DNA of 38,742 nt, taken from the NCBI GenBank assembly GCA_947259315.1, contig CAMYLR010000028.1, forward strand, positions 1-38,742, given 5' to 3'. The position numbers and the translations under genes were made by a program. A model generated the notes under the pieces. It did no database searches. It was not told the DNA's origin and was given only the letters and a program-made list of their open reading frames with translations. Of the stretch, positions 29,848 through 38,742 are shown piece after piece. Position 1 is the first letter of the stretch, and every line of letters begins with the position of its first letter. The DNA comes from an uncultured Gemmatimonadales bacterium (GTDB lineage: Bacteria; Gemmatimonadota; Gemmatimonadetes; JACCXV01; JAHWKZ01).

Positions 29848-32115
29848 ATGGTCGAGATTCGCATACACGGTCGAGGCGGCCAGGGCGGTGTCACGCTGGC
29901 CAAGCTCATCGCGACGTCCCGGTTCCTCCAGGGCCAGTCGGTGCAGGCTTTTGGCTTATACGCCGCCGAGCGCTCGGGCGCTCCGATCCAGGCGTTCTGT
30001 CGCTACTCTGACGACACGATCCACAACCGCAACCTCATCTACGAGCCCGACCACATCATCGTCCTCGATCCCACGCTGGTCGGTCCGGGGATCACGGGCG
30101 GTCTGAAACCGGGCGGATGGATCCTCATAAACACCCCGGCATCGCCCGACACGTTGCAGGAGCAGTTTTCGAGCAATCGACTGGCCACCGTCGATGCGAC
30201 ATCGATCGCCCGACGCAACAAGCTCGGCACGCGCACGGTTCCGATCGTGAACACGGCACTCGCCGGTGCGGCAGCCCGGATGCTCGGCTTCGATCTCGAC
30301 GAGATGCGAGCCGCCGTCGAGCACCTGGGGTTCGCCGGCTCCAACATCACGGCGGCCGAGGAAGCATACGATCAGCTCCGGGTATTCGAACCAGCGAGTC
30401 TTCCAACGGTTAGCCGATCGAAGGGTGCATCATCGACCGGGCTTTACCATACGGACGAGGAGCGAGGTCCGAGTTTCGTCGAGGGGGCGGGTGGCGGTCT
30501 CCCCGGAATTGAAACTGGATTGTGGGCAACCGAACAGCCGCACCGCCAACAGTTCGTCCCACCCTGCAACCACGTATGCCCGGCAGGCAACGATGTCCAA
30601 GGTTTCCTGGCGGCGCTCGCCAATGACGACGTCGATAACGCGTTGGCGATCATCGTGCGCACTTCCCCGTTCCCGTCTATCTGCGGACGCGTCTGCCCTG
30701 CACCTTGCATGGCGTCGTGCAACCGAATCGAGCTCGATGAGGCGGTCAACGTTCGACAGCTCGAGCGGTACGCCGGGGACAATGGACAAGCCACTGTCGA
30801 ACCGCTAACCACGCGCGACGAACACATCGCGGTGGTCGGATCCGGGCCCGCCGGCCTCACGGCGGCATACCATCTCGCACGCCTCGGCTACTACGTGACG
30901 ATCTACGAGCAGGGCTGGGAGATCGGCGGGCTCCTGCGAACGGGGATACCCGGTTATCGCCTGCCACCGGATGTCCTCGATCGGGAGATCGGACGCATTC
31001 TGTCGCTCGGGGTCGATGTTGAGGTTGGTGAGGTGATCGACCGCAACCGGATGCTCGAGCTCACACAGAGCCACGACGCCGTGCTCGTGGCCACCGGGCT
31101 GCAAGAGCTTCAAGCGCTGCGTTTGGGCGTGGGTGACGCCGAAGCCGTGGAACAAGGGATCGACTTCCTCGATCGATCTCACCGTGGCGAGGTGCGAGTG
31201 GACGACGAGCACGTGGTCGTCGTTGGGGGTGGAAACACCGCCATGGACGCGGCACGGTCGGCGCTGCGTCTCGGCGCCACCAACAGCCAGGTGATATACC
31301 GCCGCACGCGAAACGAGATGCCGGCTATCAAGGAGGAGATCGAAGAAGCACTGCAAGAGGGTGTGGCGATCGACTTCCTCATCCAGCCGATCACGCTCAA
31401 GGTCAACGACGGGGGTGGGTCGAACCAGCGTCGACATAAGCTCGTCTGCCGTCGGATGGAGCTCGGCGAGCCCGACGAATCGGGTCGACGAAGGCCGGTC
31501 GAGTTGGATGGATCCGACTTCGAGCTTGAGTGCGACCGCGTGATCCTGGCGCTCGGTCAATCCCCCGACCTGAGCGTCTTCCCCGAGGGCACAGAAGTCA
31601 GGCAGGGTCAAGAGCTGTTGGGGCTTTTGGAGACCCCCGTATACGCGATCGGCGATCTCGCCACGCGGGACGGGACGGTCGCCGGCGCCATCGGTAGCGG
31701 TCGCCGCTCGGCGTTCCACATCCATAACACCTTGAACGACCTCGAAGTCCCGGTCACGATACAGACCGAGACCTCGAGCAACGTAGAGGTCTGGCACAAC
31801 GACGTGATCCGATCGGACAGCTTGAAGCTCCACCTGTTCGAACGGCGCCCCGCCTCCGACGGTGTGGCGATCGCTCCCGAAGTCAGACGCACCACGTTCG
31901 ACGAGATCCACGCCGGACTCACCGATCCGAGTGAGGCCAAGCGGTGCCTGTCATGCGGCGTGTGCAACAGCTGCGACCTCTGCGTGACGTTCTGCCCAGA
32001 GGGTGTGCTGAAGCGGGTCGGGAGCGATCTGATATTCGATTATGCCCATTGCAAGGGGTGCGGGATCTGTGTCACAGAGTGCCCGCGGAACGTTGTCTTC
32101 ATGAGTCACCTGTAG
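29848..32115 (+). CDS. 2-oxoacid:acceptor oxidoreductase gamma subunit fused to GltD-like flavoprotein and ferredoxin
   Basis: This 755-residue protein joins three units. Residues about 1-185 are the gamma domain of pyruvate/2-oxoacid:ferredoxin oxidoreductase (IHGRGGQGGVTLAKL, AERSGAP). Residues about 238-640 resemble the GltD/YgfK NAD(P)H-FAD flavoprotein, with Cys clusters (CNHVCPAG, CGRVCPAPCMASC), FAD site GSGPAGLTAAY, NAD(P) site VGGGNTAMDAAR and a second FAD motif YAIGDLATRDGTV. Residues about 690-755 carry two ferredoxin clusters (six Cys in CLSCGVCNSCDLCVTFC, then CKGCGICVTECP). The start ATG at 29848 precedes the gamma fold; upstream ATGs at 29779 and 29824 would add non-homologous residues. 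Electrons probably pass between NAD(P)H and the alpha-beta core. Phenylglyoxylate oxidoreductase has similar parts as separate subunits. Confidence 0.88.
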   Translation: MVEIRIHGRGGQGGVTLAKLIATSRFLQGQSVQAFGLYAAERSGAPIQAFCRYSDDTIHNRNLIYEPDHIIVLDPTLVGPGITGGLKPGGWILINTPASPDTLQEQFSSNRLATVDATSIARRNKLGTRTVPIVNTALAGAAARMLGFDLDEMRAAVEHLGFAGSNITAAEEAYDQLRVFEPASLPTVSRSKGASSTGLYHTDEERGPSFVEGAGGGLPGIETGLWATEQPHRQQFVPPCNHVCPAGNDVQGFLAALANDDVDNALAIIVRTSPFPSICGRVCPAPCMASCNRIELDEAVNVRQLERYAGDNGQATVEPLTTRDEHIAVVGSGPAGLTAAYHLARLGYYVTIYEQGWEIGGLLRTGIPGYRLPPDVLDREIGRILSLGVDVEVGEVIDRNRMLELTQSHDAVLVATGLQELQALRLGVGDAEAVEQGIDFLDRSHRGEVRVDDEHVVVVGGGNTAMDAARSALRLGATNSQVIYRRTRNEMPAIKEEIEEALQEGVAIDFLIQPITLKVNDGGGSNQRRHKLVCRRMELGEPDESGRRRPVELDGSDFELECDRVILALGQSPDLSVFPEGTEVRQGQELLGLLETPVYAIGDLATRDGTVAGAIGSGRRSAFHIHNTLNDLEVPVTIQTETSSNVEVWHNDVIRSDSLKLHLFERRPASDGVAIAPEVRRTTFDEIHAGLTDPSEAKRCLSCGVCNSCDLCVTFCPEGVLKRVGSDLIFDYAHCKGCGICVTECPRNVVFMSHL

Positions 32116-32123
32116 CGGAGACG

Positions 32124-33299
32124 ATGATGAGCGTCGAGGTCGTATCTGGGAATCACGCAGCCGGTTACGCGCTGAGCGTGGCGGGCGAAGCGAACCGCGC
32201 CGCCCGCGGCGCGAGCTGCGGGATTTACCCCATCACACCACAGACCGAGATCGTCGAATACGTCGCCAGTTTCCCGTTCCAAAAGAGCCGTGTGGTACCC
32301 GTCGAGAGCGAGCACAGTGCGATGGCGGTGTCGATCGGGGCCTCGCTGGCTGGTGCACGCGCGTTCACCGCCAGCTCCTCGAACGGGATCGCCTACATGG
32401 TCGAGAACATCATGGTGGCCGGGTACTACCGGTTGCCAATTGTCATGGTGGCGGTGAACCGCACGCTGGGCCCACCGTGGAACATCTGGGCCGACCAGGG
32501 AGACACCCTGATGTTGCGTGATTTTCCGTGGATTCAGTTCTATGCCGAGGACAATCAAGAAGTGCTCGACGCGACGCTGATGGCGTTCCGGCTGGCCGAA
32601 GACCATCGGATCCTGCTCCCCGCCCTGGTCGCCATGGACGCCTTCATCGTGTCCCACACGCAAGCCGAGACCGTGCTGCCGGATCAGTCCGCGGTCGATC
32701 GCTATCTCCCCGAGCTGGACCTGCCGCATCGGTTGCTGCATGAAGATCCAAAGACCCTGGGTGGCCTGGCCTGGCCGGAGGTCGCGATGTCGCTCCGGCT
32801 CGAGATCGACGAGGCGATGGACCGGGTAGACGAAGTGTTCGGGGAGTGTCGGGCCGCGTTCCGCGACGTGTTCGAGCGCGATCCGGGCGGCGCCATCGAG
32901 ACTCTGGGGACCGAAGACGCAGAAATCGTCGTCGTCGTCTCGTCATCGATCGCGACGACGGCGCGCGAGATCGTGAAGCAACGACGAGCAGCGGGTGAGA
33001 AGATCGGCTTCGTCAAGATCAAGATGTTCCGCCCCTTCCCCGAACGCGCATTGCGAGAAGCCTGCAACACAGCCAAGGCGGTAGCGGTCCTCGATCGTAA
33101 CTACGCGGCTGGCGTTGGCGGCGTCTTCTGGCAGGAAGCAAAAGCCGCGTTCCAGGGGCACCGCGACGACCTCATTATTCAGGACTACCTAACCGGGCTC
33201 TGTGGAGGTGACGTGACTCCCCCGATGATCGATGAGGTCATCGCCGACGTCACGACTCGCGACGCCGAGACGAAACCCATCTGGATGACCGCACCATGA
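32124..33299 (+). CDS. 2-oxoacid:acceptor oxidoreductase alpha subunit
   Basis: The 391-residue protein matches the alpha subunit (domains I and II) of pyruvate/2-oxoacid:ferredoxin oxidoreductases. It starts SGNHAAGYA, then GIYPITPQTEIVEYVA, then VESEHSAMAVSIGASLAGARAFTASSSNG with the activation Glu. The C-terminal half has the domain-II pattern VKIKMFRPFPERALREA. With the beta subunit it forms the thiamine-diphosphate site where a 2-oxoacid is oxidatively decarboxylated to an acyl-CoA. Which 2-oxoacid is used is not apparent. There are two consecutive ATG codons (32124, 32127) after GGAG. Its stop overlaps the beta start (ATGA). Confidence 0.9.
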   Translation: MMSVEVVSGNHAAGYALSVAGEANRAARGASCGIYPITPQTEIVEYVASFPFQKSRVVPVESEHSAMAVSIGASLAGARAFTASSSNGIAYMVENIMVAGYYRLPIVMVAVNRTLGPPWNIWADQGDTLMLRDFPWIQFYAEDNQEVLDATLMAFRLAEDHRILLPALVAMDAFIVSHTQAETVLPDQSAVDRYLPELDLPHRLLHEDPKTLGGLAWPEVAMSLRLEIDEAMDRVDEVFGECRAAFRDVFERDPGGAIETLGTEDAEIVVVVSSSIATTAREIVKQRRAAGEKIGFVKIKMFRPFPERALREACNTAKAVAVLDRNYAAGVGGVFWQEAKAAFQGHRDDLIIQDYLTGLCGGDVTPPMIDEVIADVTTRDAETKPIWMTAP

Positions 33300-34231
33300 A
33301 TGGCGATCGACCGATATCGACGCTGGAACAAGCACCACCGATCCCATGCACCGAAGAGTGTCTACTTCGCCCGGGCAACACGAATTGCGGCGGTTGCGGT
33401 ATGGGCGTGGGATTGACGATGCTCGGCCGCGCGCTGGCCGAAGCCGACGACACGTGCACGCTGGCGATCCCCGCGTGCTGCGGAATCGTCACCGCGGGCG
33501 CCTTCCCGACCACGAGCTACGGTGTACCGACGGTGGCCACGACTTTCGCCTCCGCGGCGGCGGTTGCCGCCGGAATCGCCACCGTACGCGATCTAAATGA
33601 AGAACGTGGTCAGGTGATTTGTTGGGCCGGAGACGGCGGCACGTACGACATCGGGATCGCCACGCTCTCCGCTGCCGCCGAGCGCAACGAGAACATCATC
33701 TACATATGTTATGACAACGAGATCTACGGAAATACCGGTGGGCAGCGCTCGTCCGCCACGCCCCCAGGCGCCCGCACGACAACGACACCGGGCGGGAAGA
33801 GCGAAGAGAAGAAAGACATCATGGCCATCATGGCAGCGCATCAAATCCCGTACGCCGCGACCCTGTCGATCGCCCACCCCGACGATTTTTCTCGCAAGCT
33901 AAAGACCGCGTTTAACACCCCCGGAACGCGGTTCCTCCTAATGCACTCGCCGTGTCCAACCGGATGGAAGTCGGAGCCCGCCGATTCCGTGGAGCTGGTG
34001 CGTCTGGCCGTTGCGAGCGGGCTCTTCCCTCTTTACGAAGTCTGGAACGGCAGTGCCTGGCGCATCAACGTCGAGCCCGACTGGACCAGTCCAACCGAGT
34101 ACTTCCAACGCCAACGACGGTTCAAGGATGGTGAGATCGATCTTCAGGCGACCGAGCGGTCGTGCCGGGACCAGTTCAAGCGCCTGAAGACCCTGGCCCA
34201 AGAATTTCCGCACAAAACCGAGGAAGGCTGA
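33296..34231 (+). CDS. 2-oxoacid:acceptor oxidoreductase beta subunit (thiamine diphosphate)
   Basis: The 311-residue protein carries the thiamine-diphosphate motif GDGGTYDIG...YDNEIYGNTGGQRSSATPPGA (split here), typical of pyruvate:ferredoxin oxidoreductase beta subunits. NCGGCGMG (Cys31, Cys34) with Cys in PACCG and in CPTGW would ligate a 4Fe-4S cluster next to the cofactor. Together with the alpha gene and the fused gamma-flavoprotein-ferredoxin gene it completes an oxidoreductase. The start overlaps the alpha stop by 4 bp (ATGA at 33296), so the subunits are made by coupled translation. Substrate is not assigned. Confidence 0.92.
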   Translation: MNGDRPISTLEQAPPIPCTEECLLRPGNTNCGGCGMGVGLTMLGRALAEADDTCTLAIPACCGIVTAGAFPTTSYGVPTVATTFASAAAVAAGIATVRDLNEERGQVICWAGDGGTYDIGIATLSAAAERNENIIYICYDNEIYGNTGGQRSSATPPGARTTTTPGGKSEEKKDIMAIMAAHQIPYAATLSIAHPDDFSRKLKTAFNTPGTRFLLMHSPCPTGWKSEPADSVELVRLAVASGLFPLYEVWNGSAWRINVEPDWTSPTEYFQRQRRFKDGEIDLQATERSCRDQFKRLKTLAQEFPHKTEEG

Positions 34232-34232
34232 G

Positions 34233-34532
34233 ATGGCAAAGATCGAAGTGGAACAGCTGGATGACACGAAGTATCGCGTCACCATCGAAGGTCCCGAAAA
34301 GACGACGAACCACGAAGTGACGATCGATCACCCGTACGTCGAGCGGTTGACCGGCGGATGGCACACCACGGAGTCGCTGCTCGAGCAAACGTTCGAGTTT
34401 ATGCTCGAACGGGAGCCCAACACGTTGATCTTGAAGAAGTTCGAGATCACGACACTGCCTCGCTACTTCCCTGACTACGAGCGCAGGGTCAAAGAGATGC
34501 TCGACAACGCAGATCAAGTGAAACACGGTTGA
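34233..34532 (+). CDS. Hypothetical 99-aa operon protein
   Basis: A soluble 99-residue protein with a beta-strand N-terminus (KIEVEQLDDTKYRVTIEG) and a helical C-terminus rich in charged residues; it includes HEVTIDHPYVERLT and LPRYFPDYERRV. No Cys, signal or membrane helix is present. It starts 1 nt after the beta-subunit stop, with AGGAAGG in the end of that gene as ribosome site. Its stop overlaps the TTG start of the molybdenum hydroxylase gene (TTGA). The strict coupling suggests a structural or assembly role for one of the neighbours, but no family is recognised. Confidence 0.75.
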   Translation: MAKIEVEQLDDTKYRVTIEGPEKTTNHEVTIDHPYVERLTGGWHTTESLLEQTFEFMLEREPNTLILKKFEITTLPRYFPDYERRVKEMLDNADQVKHG

Positions 34533-37174
34533 CAGACGCCGTCGAGACGGTTCGGTTTTCGCTCAACGGTCACCCGGTCGAGTTTGAACCGCGAACGGGT
34601 GAGACGCTGCTGGAGGCGTTGCGTGACCGTTGCGGTGTGCGTTCGGTAAAGGACGGCTGTTCGCCGCAGGGACAATGCGGAGCATGCCTGGCGATCGTGG
34701 GGGGGCGCGCGCTCGTTACCTGCGCGATGCCGGTCGAGAACGCGGCCGACAAGGAGATACTGACCCTCGAAGGGGTGTCGGACGAGGAGCGCGGAATGCT
34801 GGCCGACGCGTTCGTCGCCGCGGCTGGCCTCCAATGCGGGTTTTGTATCCCTGGCATCGCCCTTCGGGCTAAGCACCTGCTCGACAAGAATCCGCACCCG
34901 ACACGTACCGAGATCGCCAAGGCGATCGACGTCCATCTGTGTCGCTGCACGGGCTACACGAAAATCCTGGACGCCGTTGAGCTCTTCGCCCGTATCCGTG
35001 ATGGCGAGGGCACGCTGGTCGTTTGCGAGGACGGAGGGGTCGGCAAGCGGTTGGCGCGGTACGAGGGCCGGCAGCTCGTTCTGGGCGACCGACCATACGT
35101 AGCGGACATGACCCGCGACGACATGCTCCATGGCGCGGTCGTGCTTTCGCGTCATCCGCGCGCACGCGTCCGTAGTATCGATACGTCACGCGCAGAAGCC
35201 ATGCCTGGCGTCATCGCCGTTGCGACGGCCATCGACGTTCCCGGTGAACGCTGGTACGGGCTCATCGACAACGACTGGCCCGGCTTTGTCGCCGAGGGTG
35301 AGGAGGTGCGGTGCGTGGGTGATTTCCTGGCAGTCGTCGCGGCACTCGACGCGTCCTCTGCACGTGCAGCAGCGGAACGGGTCGATGTCGAGTACGAGAT
35401 CCTCGATCCGGTACTCGACATGGAAGCCGCGATCGCCGACGGAGCACCACGGGTCAACCCCAAACATCCGAACCAGCTATCACACACGGTGATTCGTCGT
35501 GGCGACGTGGCTCGTGGCTTTGCGGATAGCGCGCATGTAGTCGAAGGCGTGTGGACCACTCAGCGCGTCGAGCATCTGTACCTGGAACCCGAGAGTGCGC
35601 TCGCCGAGCCAGGCGAAGAGCCAGGAACGTTTCGCCTCTACACGCAGGGCCAGGGAGTATTCGATGACCGTGAGCAGGTGGCGGCTTTCCTCGGTATCCC
35701 CGCGGACGAGCTCGACGTCGAGCTCGTTCCAAACGGCGGTGCGTTCGGCGGCAAGGAAGATCTGTCGATCCAGCCGCACGCAGCGCTGCTCGCCATGATG
35801 ACCGGTCGCCCGGTTCAGGTCACGCTCAATCGGGAAGAGTCGATTCGGGTGCACCCGAAGCGACACCCGATCCGCATGCGGTACAAGGTGGGTTGCGACA
35901 TCGACGGTCACCTCACAGCGGTTGAGGCGCACATGCTCGGCGACACCGGCGCCTACGCGTCGGTCGGGGCAAAGGTCCTCGAGCGCGCCGCCGGCCACGC
36001 TTGCGGTCCATACCGGGTTCCCAACGTCGCCGTAGACGCGATCGCCGCCTGCACGAACAACCCGCCTTGCGGCGCCATGCGTGGCTTTGGCGCCAACCAG
36101 GCCCACTTCGCGATCGACGGCTGCCTCGATCTCCTGGCGGAAAAAGTGGGCATCGATGGGTGGGAGATGCGCTGGCGCAATGCGGTCGACATCGGGGATC
36201 AGTTTGCAACCGGGCAGGTGTTCGAGAAATCAGTCGGGCTCAAGAAGACACTCCAAGCCGTTCACGACGAGTACTACCGAGCGCGCGGCGACGGCCGCGC
36301 TGTCGGTATCGGGTGTGGCATCAAGAACAGCGGCATCGGCAACGGCGCCATAGAGTGGGGAAAGGCGCGGCTCGCAGTCGAGCCGGATGGCACGATCTCG
36401 TTGTACAACGGTTACACCGAGATGGGACAGGGGCTGCTGACGGTGCTGGTGCAATTTGCGGTCGAAGTCACCCGGCTGCCTGCAGCGATCTTCCGCCCCA
36501 AGGTCGACTCGACCTTCGCGCTGGCTTGCGGTCAAACGACGGGCTCGAGGGCGACCCTGTTTGGTGGTAACGCGGTCGTGGGGGCCGCGACCAAGCTCAG
36601 GGCCGCGCTCGACGCCGGCTTCACTCTCGAAGAGCTAGCCGGACAGGTGTTTGCCGCCGACGTCATGGTCGACGACACCACTAGCACCGAGATGGAAGTC
36701 GATAAAGTCAAAACACACACGGCTTTCGGGTTTGCGACCCAGGTCTGTATCCTCGACCCAAACGGCCGTGTGGAGAAGTTTATCGCCGCGCACGACGTCG
36801 GTCGGGTCGTGAACCCAGCGCTATGCGAAGGGCAGATCGAAGGATCGGTTCACATGGGGCTCGGCTACGCGCTTACCGAGGAGCTGCCGTGCGAGAACGG
36901 CTGGCCGGTGACGTTCAAGATGCGCGAGATCGGCCCGTTGCGCGCGCGCGACATGCCTGACGTGGAGGTGCTCCTCGTTGAGGAGCCCGAGCCGGAAGGG
37001 CCGTTCGGCGCAAAAGGTGTCGGCGAGATCGGACTCGTGCCCACAGCGGCGGCGGTGGCGGGAGCGCTGGCCGCGTTCGATGGCACACGGCACTACACGC
37101 TGCCGATGAAGGACTCGCCTGCCGCCCGCGCGATGAGCGTCGGCCGCATCCGGCAGAGAGCGCCCAGCCGATAG
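34529..37174 (+). CDS. XdhD-type molybdenum hydroxylase (2Fe-2S plus Mo domains, no FAD domain)
   Basis: The 881-residue protein joins a ferredoxin-type [2Fe-2S] domain (Cys44, 50, 53, 65) and a second helical [2Fe-2S] domain (Cys103, 106, 138, 140; CRCTGY) to a molybdopterin-binding domain (about 195-865). Mo-domain motifs are [30 protein letters not shown] and [13 protein letters not shown], with Glu833 as the expected catalytic base. Aldehyde-oxidase/xanthine-dehydrogenase enzymes hydroxylate purines and N-heterocycles. The FAD domain is absent, as in E. coli XdhD, so electrons must go to a partner, plausibly the fused flavoprotein/ferredoxin subunit. The start is TTG at 34529, overlapping the preceding stop. 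Substrate is not determined. Confidence 0.9.
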   Translation: MTDAVETVRFSLNGHPVEFEPRTGETLLEALRDRCGVRSVKDGCSPQGQCGACLAIVGGRALVTCAMPVENAADKEILTLEGVSDEERGMLADAFVAAAGLQCGFCIPGIALRAKHLLDKNPHPTRTEIAKAIDVHLCRCTGYTKILDAVELFARIRDGEGTLVVCEDGGVGKRLARYEGRQLVLGDRPYVADMTRDDMLHGAVVLSRHPRARVRSIDTSRAEAMPGVIAVATAIDVPGERWYGLIDNDWPGFVAEGEEVRCVGDFLAVVAALDASSARAAAERVDVEYEILDPVLDMEAAIADGAPRVNPKHPNQLSHTVIRRGDVARGFADSAHVVEGVWTTQRVEHLYLEPESALAEPGEEPGTFRLYTQGQGVFDDREQVAAFLGIPADELDVELVPNGGAFGGKEDLSIQPHAALLAMMTGRPVQVTLNREESIRVHPKRHPIRMRYKVGCDIDGHLTAVEAHMLGDTGAYASVGAKVLERAAGHACGPYRVPNVAVDAIAACTNNPPCGAMRGFGANQAHFAIDGCLDLLAEKVGIDGWEMRWRNAVDIGDQFATGQVFEKSVGLKKTLQAVHDEYYRARGDGRAVGIGCGIKNSGIGNGAIEWGKARLAVEPDGTISLYNGYTEMGQGLLTVLVQFAVEVTRLPAAIFRPKVDSTFALACGQTTGSRATLFGGNAVVGAATKLRAALDAGFTLEELAGQVFAADVMVDDTTSTEMEVDKVKTHTAFGFATQVCILDPNGRVEKFIAAHDVGRVVNPALCEGQIEGSVHMGLGYALTEELPCENGWPVTFKMREIGPLRARDMPDVEVLLVEEPEPEGPFGAKGVGEIGLVPTAAAVAGALAAFDGTRHYTLPMKDSPAARAMSVGRIRQRAPSR

Positions 37175-38178
37175 CTTCCGGCCACGTCAACGCGCACACC
37201 CACATCTACAGCGGCCTAGCGCCCTTTGGGATGCCCCGGCCAGACCCCGAGCCGCGCAATTTCGTGGAGATCCTCGAACGCGTTTGGTGGCGTCTCGACC
37301 GCGCATTGGATGCCGACTCCCTGCGCGCGAGTGCGCGGCTGTACGTAGCCGAGGCGATCGAGCATGGGACGTTCTCGCTGATCGATCATCACGAGTCACC
37401 GGGCATGATCGACGGCTCACTCGATATCTTGGCCGACGCTTGCCAGCAGCTCGGGGCACGCGCCGTGCTCTGCTACGGAGCCACCGAGCGCAACGACGGA
37501 CGAGACGAAGCGCGCCGCGGGTTGGAAGAGTGCCGGCGTTTTCTGAGCGAGAACCGGCGCCCGCTGGTGCGTGGCGTGGTTGGGCTGCACGCGTCGTTCA
37601 CCGTATCCGACGAGACCATCCAAGAAGCAGCTGCGCTGGCGCGTGTGCACTCTACGGTGCTGCACGTTCACGTTGCCGAGGACGGCGCCGATGTGCGAGA
37701 CGCACGCGAGCGCGGCTACACGGGGGTCATCGACCGGTTCGATCGTTTGGGGGCGCTGATACCAGGTTCAATCTTCGCCCACGGCGTTCACCTGACGCCG
37801 GATGAGGTCCGTAGCTGCGCGACCAACAACTGTTGGTTGGTGCAGAATCCACGTTCCAACCGCGGTAATGGGGTCGGGTATCCGGGCGCGCTCAGCGAAA
37901 GCGACCGGGTCGCGCTCGGCACCGATGGCTATCCGGCCGACATGGCGGTCGAAGAGGAAACGCTAATCGAGGAGGCGCGCGCCGCGGGAGACGATCTTTC
38001 GCACGCACAAAAACGGTTACAGGCGGGATCTCGCTTGATTGCGGAGCGCTTCACGAACGTGGATACACTCGACGAATCGGAAAGCCTGCGGGCGCAAGCA
38101 ACGTCCGAGATGGCCGCCATTCGCGAGGAGGCGCACGTGCAGGCCGAGAAACTCTGGACCCGGATGCAGGCGCTGTAG
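37171..38178 (+). CDS. SsnA-like amidohydrolase lacking the beta-sandwich, probable ATA start
   Basis: The conserved part continues upstream of the first ATG (37231). In the same frame, codons from 37171 encode [15 protein letters not shown], the first metal-binding strand (HxH) of SsnA-type amidohydrolases. No ATG, GTG or TTG is found in frame upstream for at least 100 bp. ATA at 37171 overlaps the hydroxylase stop (ATAG), matching the ATGA/TTGA junctions of this operon. That gives 335 residues, against about 442 for E. coli SsnA. The barrel is retained: [40 protein letters not shown]. The N-terminal strands and about 60 C-terminal residues of the beta-sandwich are absent, though the end (WTRMQAL) still matches. 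It is expected to hydrolyse an amide or deaminate a ring. Confidence 0.75.
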   Translation: MASGHVNAHTHIYSGLAPFGMPRPDPEPRNFVEILERVWWRLDRALDADSLRASARLYVAEAIEHGTFSLIDHHESPGMIDGSLDILADACQQLGARAVLCYGATERNDGRDEARRGLEECRRFLSENRRPLVRGVVGLHASFTVSDETIQEAAALARVHSTVLHVHVAEDGADVRDARERGYTGVIDRFDRLGALIPGSIFAHGVHLTPDEVRSCATNNCWLVQNPRSNRGNGVGYPGALSESDRVALGTDGYPADMAVEEETLIEEARAAGDDLSHAQKRLQAGSRLIAERFTNVDTLDESESLRAQATSEMAAIREEAHVQAEKLWTRMQAL

Positions 38179-38204
38179 CCGGGAAACAGAGGATCTGACG
38201 CGAT

Positions 38205-38742
38205 ATGAACTCTCTGGAACTGGAATACGAGGTTGTTGATCGCACCGTTCGCGATCGTACGGTCGCGCACTTCCGCGAGTGTGGCATCGGGTTGCCAACA
38301 CTATCTGAGCTCGCAGACCCCACGACGATCGACGAGCCGTTCCAAACAGCGCTTGGTTCCATCGATCCCGACAAACCAGAAGCCCTGAACCTCTACCGAG
38401 TGCATTGGTACAACGGCGTCGAGGATCGGCACCCGGTTCCGGTGCCAGATCACGTCGTCCTGCCCCCAGAGCTTACCGGGGTCGAGAGTCCGATCGTGGT
38501 CGTGTACGGCGACCGATTCCCGATGATCCACGCTCACAAGGTCCTCCCCGCGTACAGCTGCATCGTTTCACGTCTCGTAACCGGACGGTTCGACCCCACG
38601 CGCCACCGCGCCATCTGGCCATCGACCGGCAACTACTGTCGCGGTGGGGTCGCGATCTCTCGCATCCTCGGTTGTCGTGGGGTTGCCGTTCTTCCCGAGG
38701 GTATGAGCGACGAGCGTTTCCAGTGGCTCGAGGCCTGGGTCG
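38205..38742 (+). CDS. Fold-type-II PLP-dependent enzyme, C-terminus off the window
   Basis: Only 179 codons are visible. [10 protein letters not shown] places the likely Schiff-base Lys at 112, and STGNYCRGG (140-148) is the substrate/cofactor loop of cysteine-synthase/threonine-synthase-type enzymes. The N-terminal 80 residues are an extension not typical of small cysteine synthases. AGAGG precedes the ATG at 38205, 26 bp after the amidohydrolase stop. In E. coli the related cluster includes YgeX, a 2,3-diaminopropionate ammonia-lyase of the same fold, so a comparable lyase role is possible. Exact activity is open. Confidence 0.8.
   Translation, partial: MNSLELEYEVVDRTVRDRTVAHFRECGIGLPTLSELADPTTIDEPFQTALGSIDPDKPEALNLYRVHWYNGVEDRHPVPVPDHVVLPPELTGVESPIVVVYGDRFPMIHAHKVLPAYSCIVSRLVTGRFDPTRHRAIWPSTGNYCRGGVAISRILGCRGVAVLPEGMSDERFQWLEAWV

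Noticed and set aside
30805-31911. A 368-codon minus-strand open frame
   Set aside because: It lies wholly opposite the GltD-like part of the oxidoreductase fusion, which has clear cofactor motifs. GC-rich codon bias creates such antisense frames.
37231-38178. Start of the SsnA-like gene at the first ATG
   Set aside because: This start would remove the HxH metal motif encoded just upstream in the same frame.
1-38742. Mobile elements, CRISPR arrays, integrase or attachment site at tRNA-Ala
   Set aside because: No transposase, integrase, spaced repeats or duplicated tRNA 3' end were found; the inverted repeat at the tRNA is part of its stem.

Overview
The window is GC-rich, densely coded DNA that looks like the chromosome of a Gemmatimonadota-type bacterium. 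The best clue is the partial SARP/BTAD regulator at the left edge, whose wording is typical of that phylum. Cyclase-TPR proteins, secreted M48 peptidases and frequent GTG/TTG starts fit too. This placement is an inference; no rRNA or other phylogenetic marker is present. There is no sign of phage, transposon, plasmid, integrase or CRISPR. One RNA gene, tRNA-Ala(TGC), is present.

Left third (1-14300): signalling and envelope genes. In order these are the SARP regulator, a 46-residue lipoprotein, a GAF/HD-GYP protein behind a perfect CRP-type palindrome, and a class III cyclase fused to a TPR region. Then come a secreted duplicated-domain protein, a c-type cytochrome lipoprotein with a Cys-rich repeat tail, two small membrane proteins, tRNA-Ala and a 147-residue protein with two similar halves. 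A CHASE2 adenylate cyclase follows, lying directly upstream of an MscS channel with a cyclic-nucleotide-binding domain, then a secreted protein coupled to an M48 peptidase, and a membrane protein. Cyclic nucleotides are the common thread: two cyclases, one probable receptor channel and one CRP-like operator.

Middle (14300-27230): metabolic and secreted enzymes. These are a Tat-exported FAD oxidoreductase, a PLP threonine/serine dehydratase coupled to a seven-helix membrane protein, a nitrilase-family amidase, a purple-acid-phosphatase-like lipoprotein and an NAD-malic enzyme. A tight operon of exported proteins follows: an RRSGxD repeat protein, a 984-residue dikinase-like protein with the phosphohistidine-then-ATP-grasp order of alpha-glucan, water dikinases, and two different serine beta-lactamase-fold hydrolases.

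Right (27350-38742): FeoB with an overlapping Cys-rich FeoA, then a tightly coupled operon. It encodes a 2-oxoacid:acceptor oxidoreductase whose gamma subunit, NAD(P)H-type flavoprotein and ferredoxin are one polypeptide, separate alpha and beta subunits, a 99-residue unknown, and an XdhD-type molybdenum hydroxylase (2Fe-2S plus Mo domains, no FAD domain). It continues with an SsnA-like amidohydrolase stripped of its beta-sandwich and apparently starting at ATA, and a fold-type-II PLP enzyme cut by the window edge. The combination partly recalls the E. coli xdhD-ssnA-ygfK-ygeX cluster linked to purine/N-heterocycle catabolism, but with a complete 2-oxoacid oxidoreductase added. It is the strongest candidate here for an undescribed pathway.
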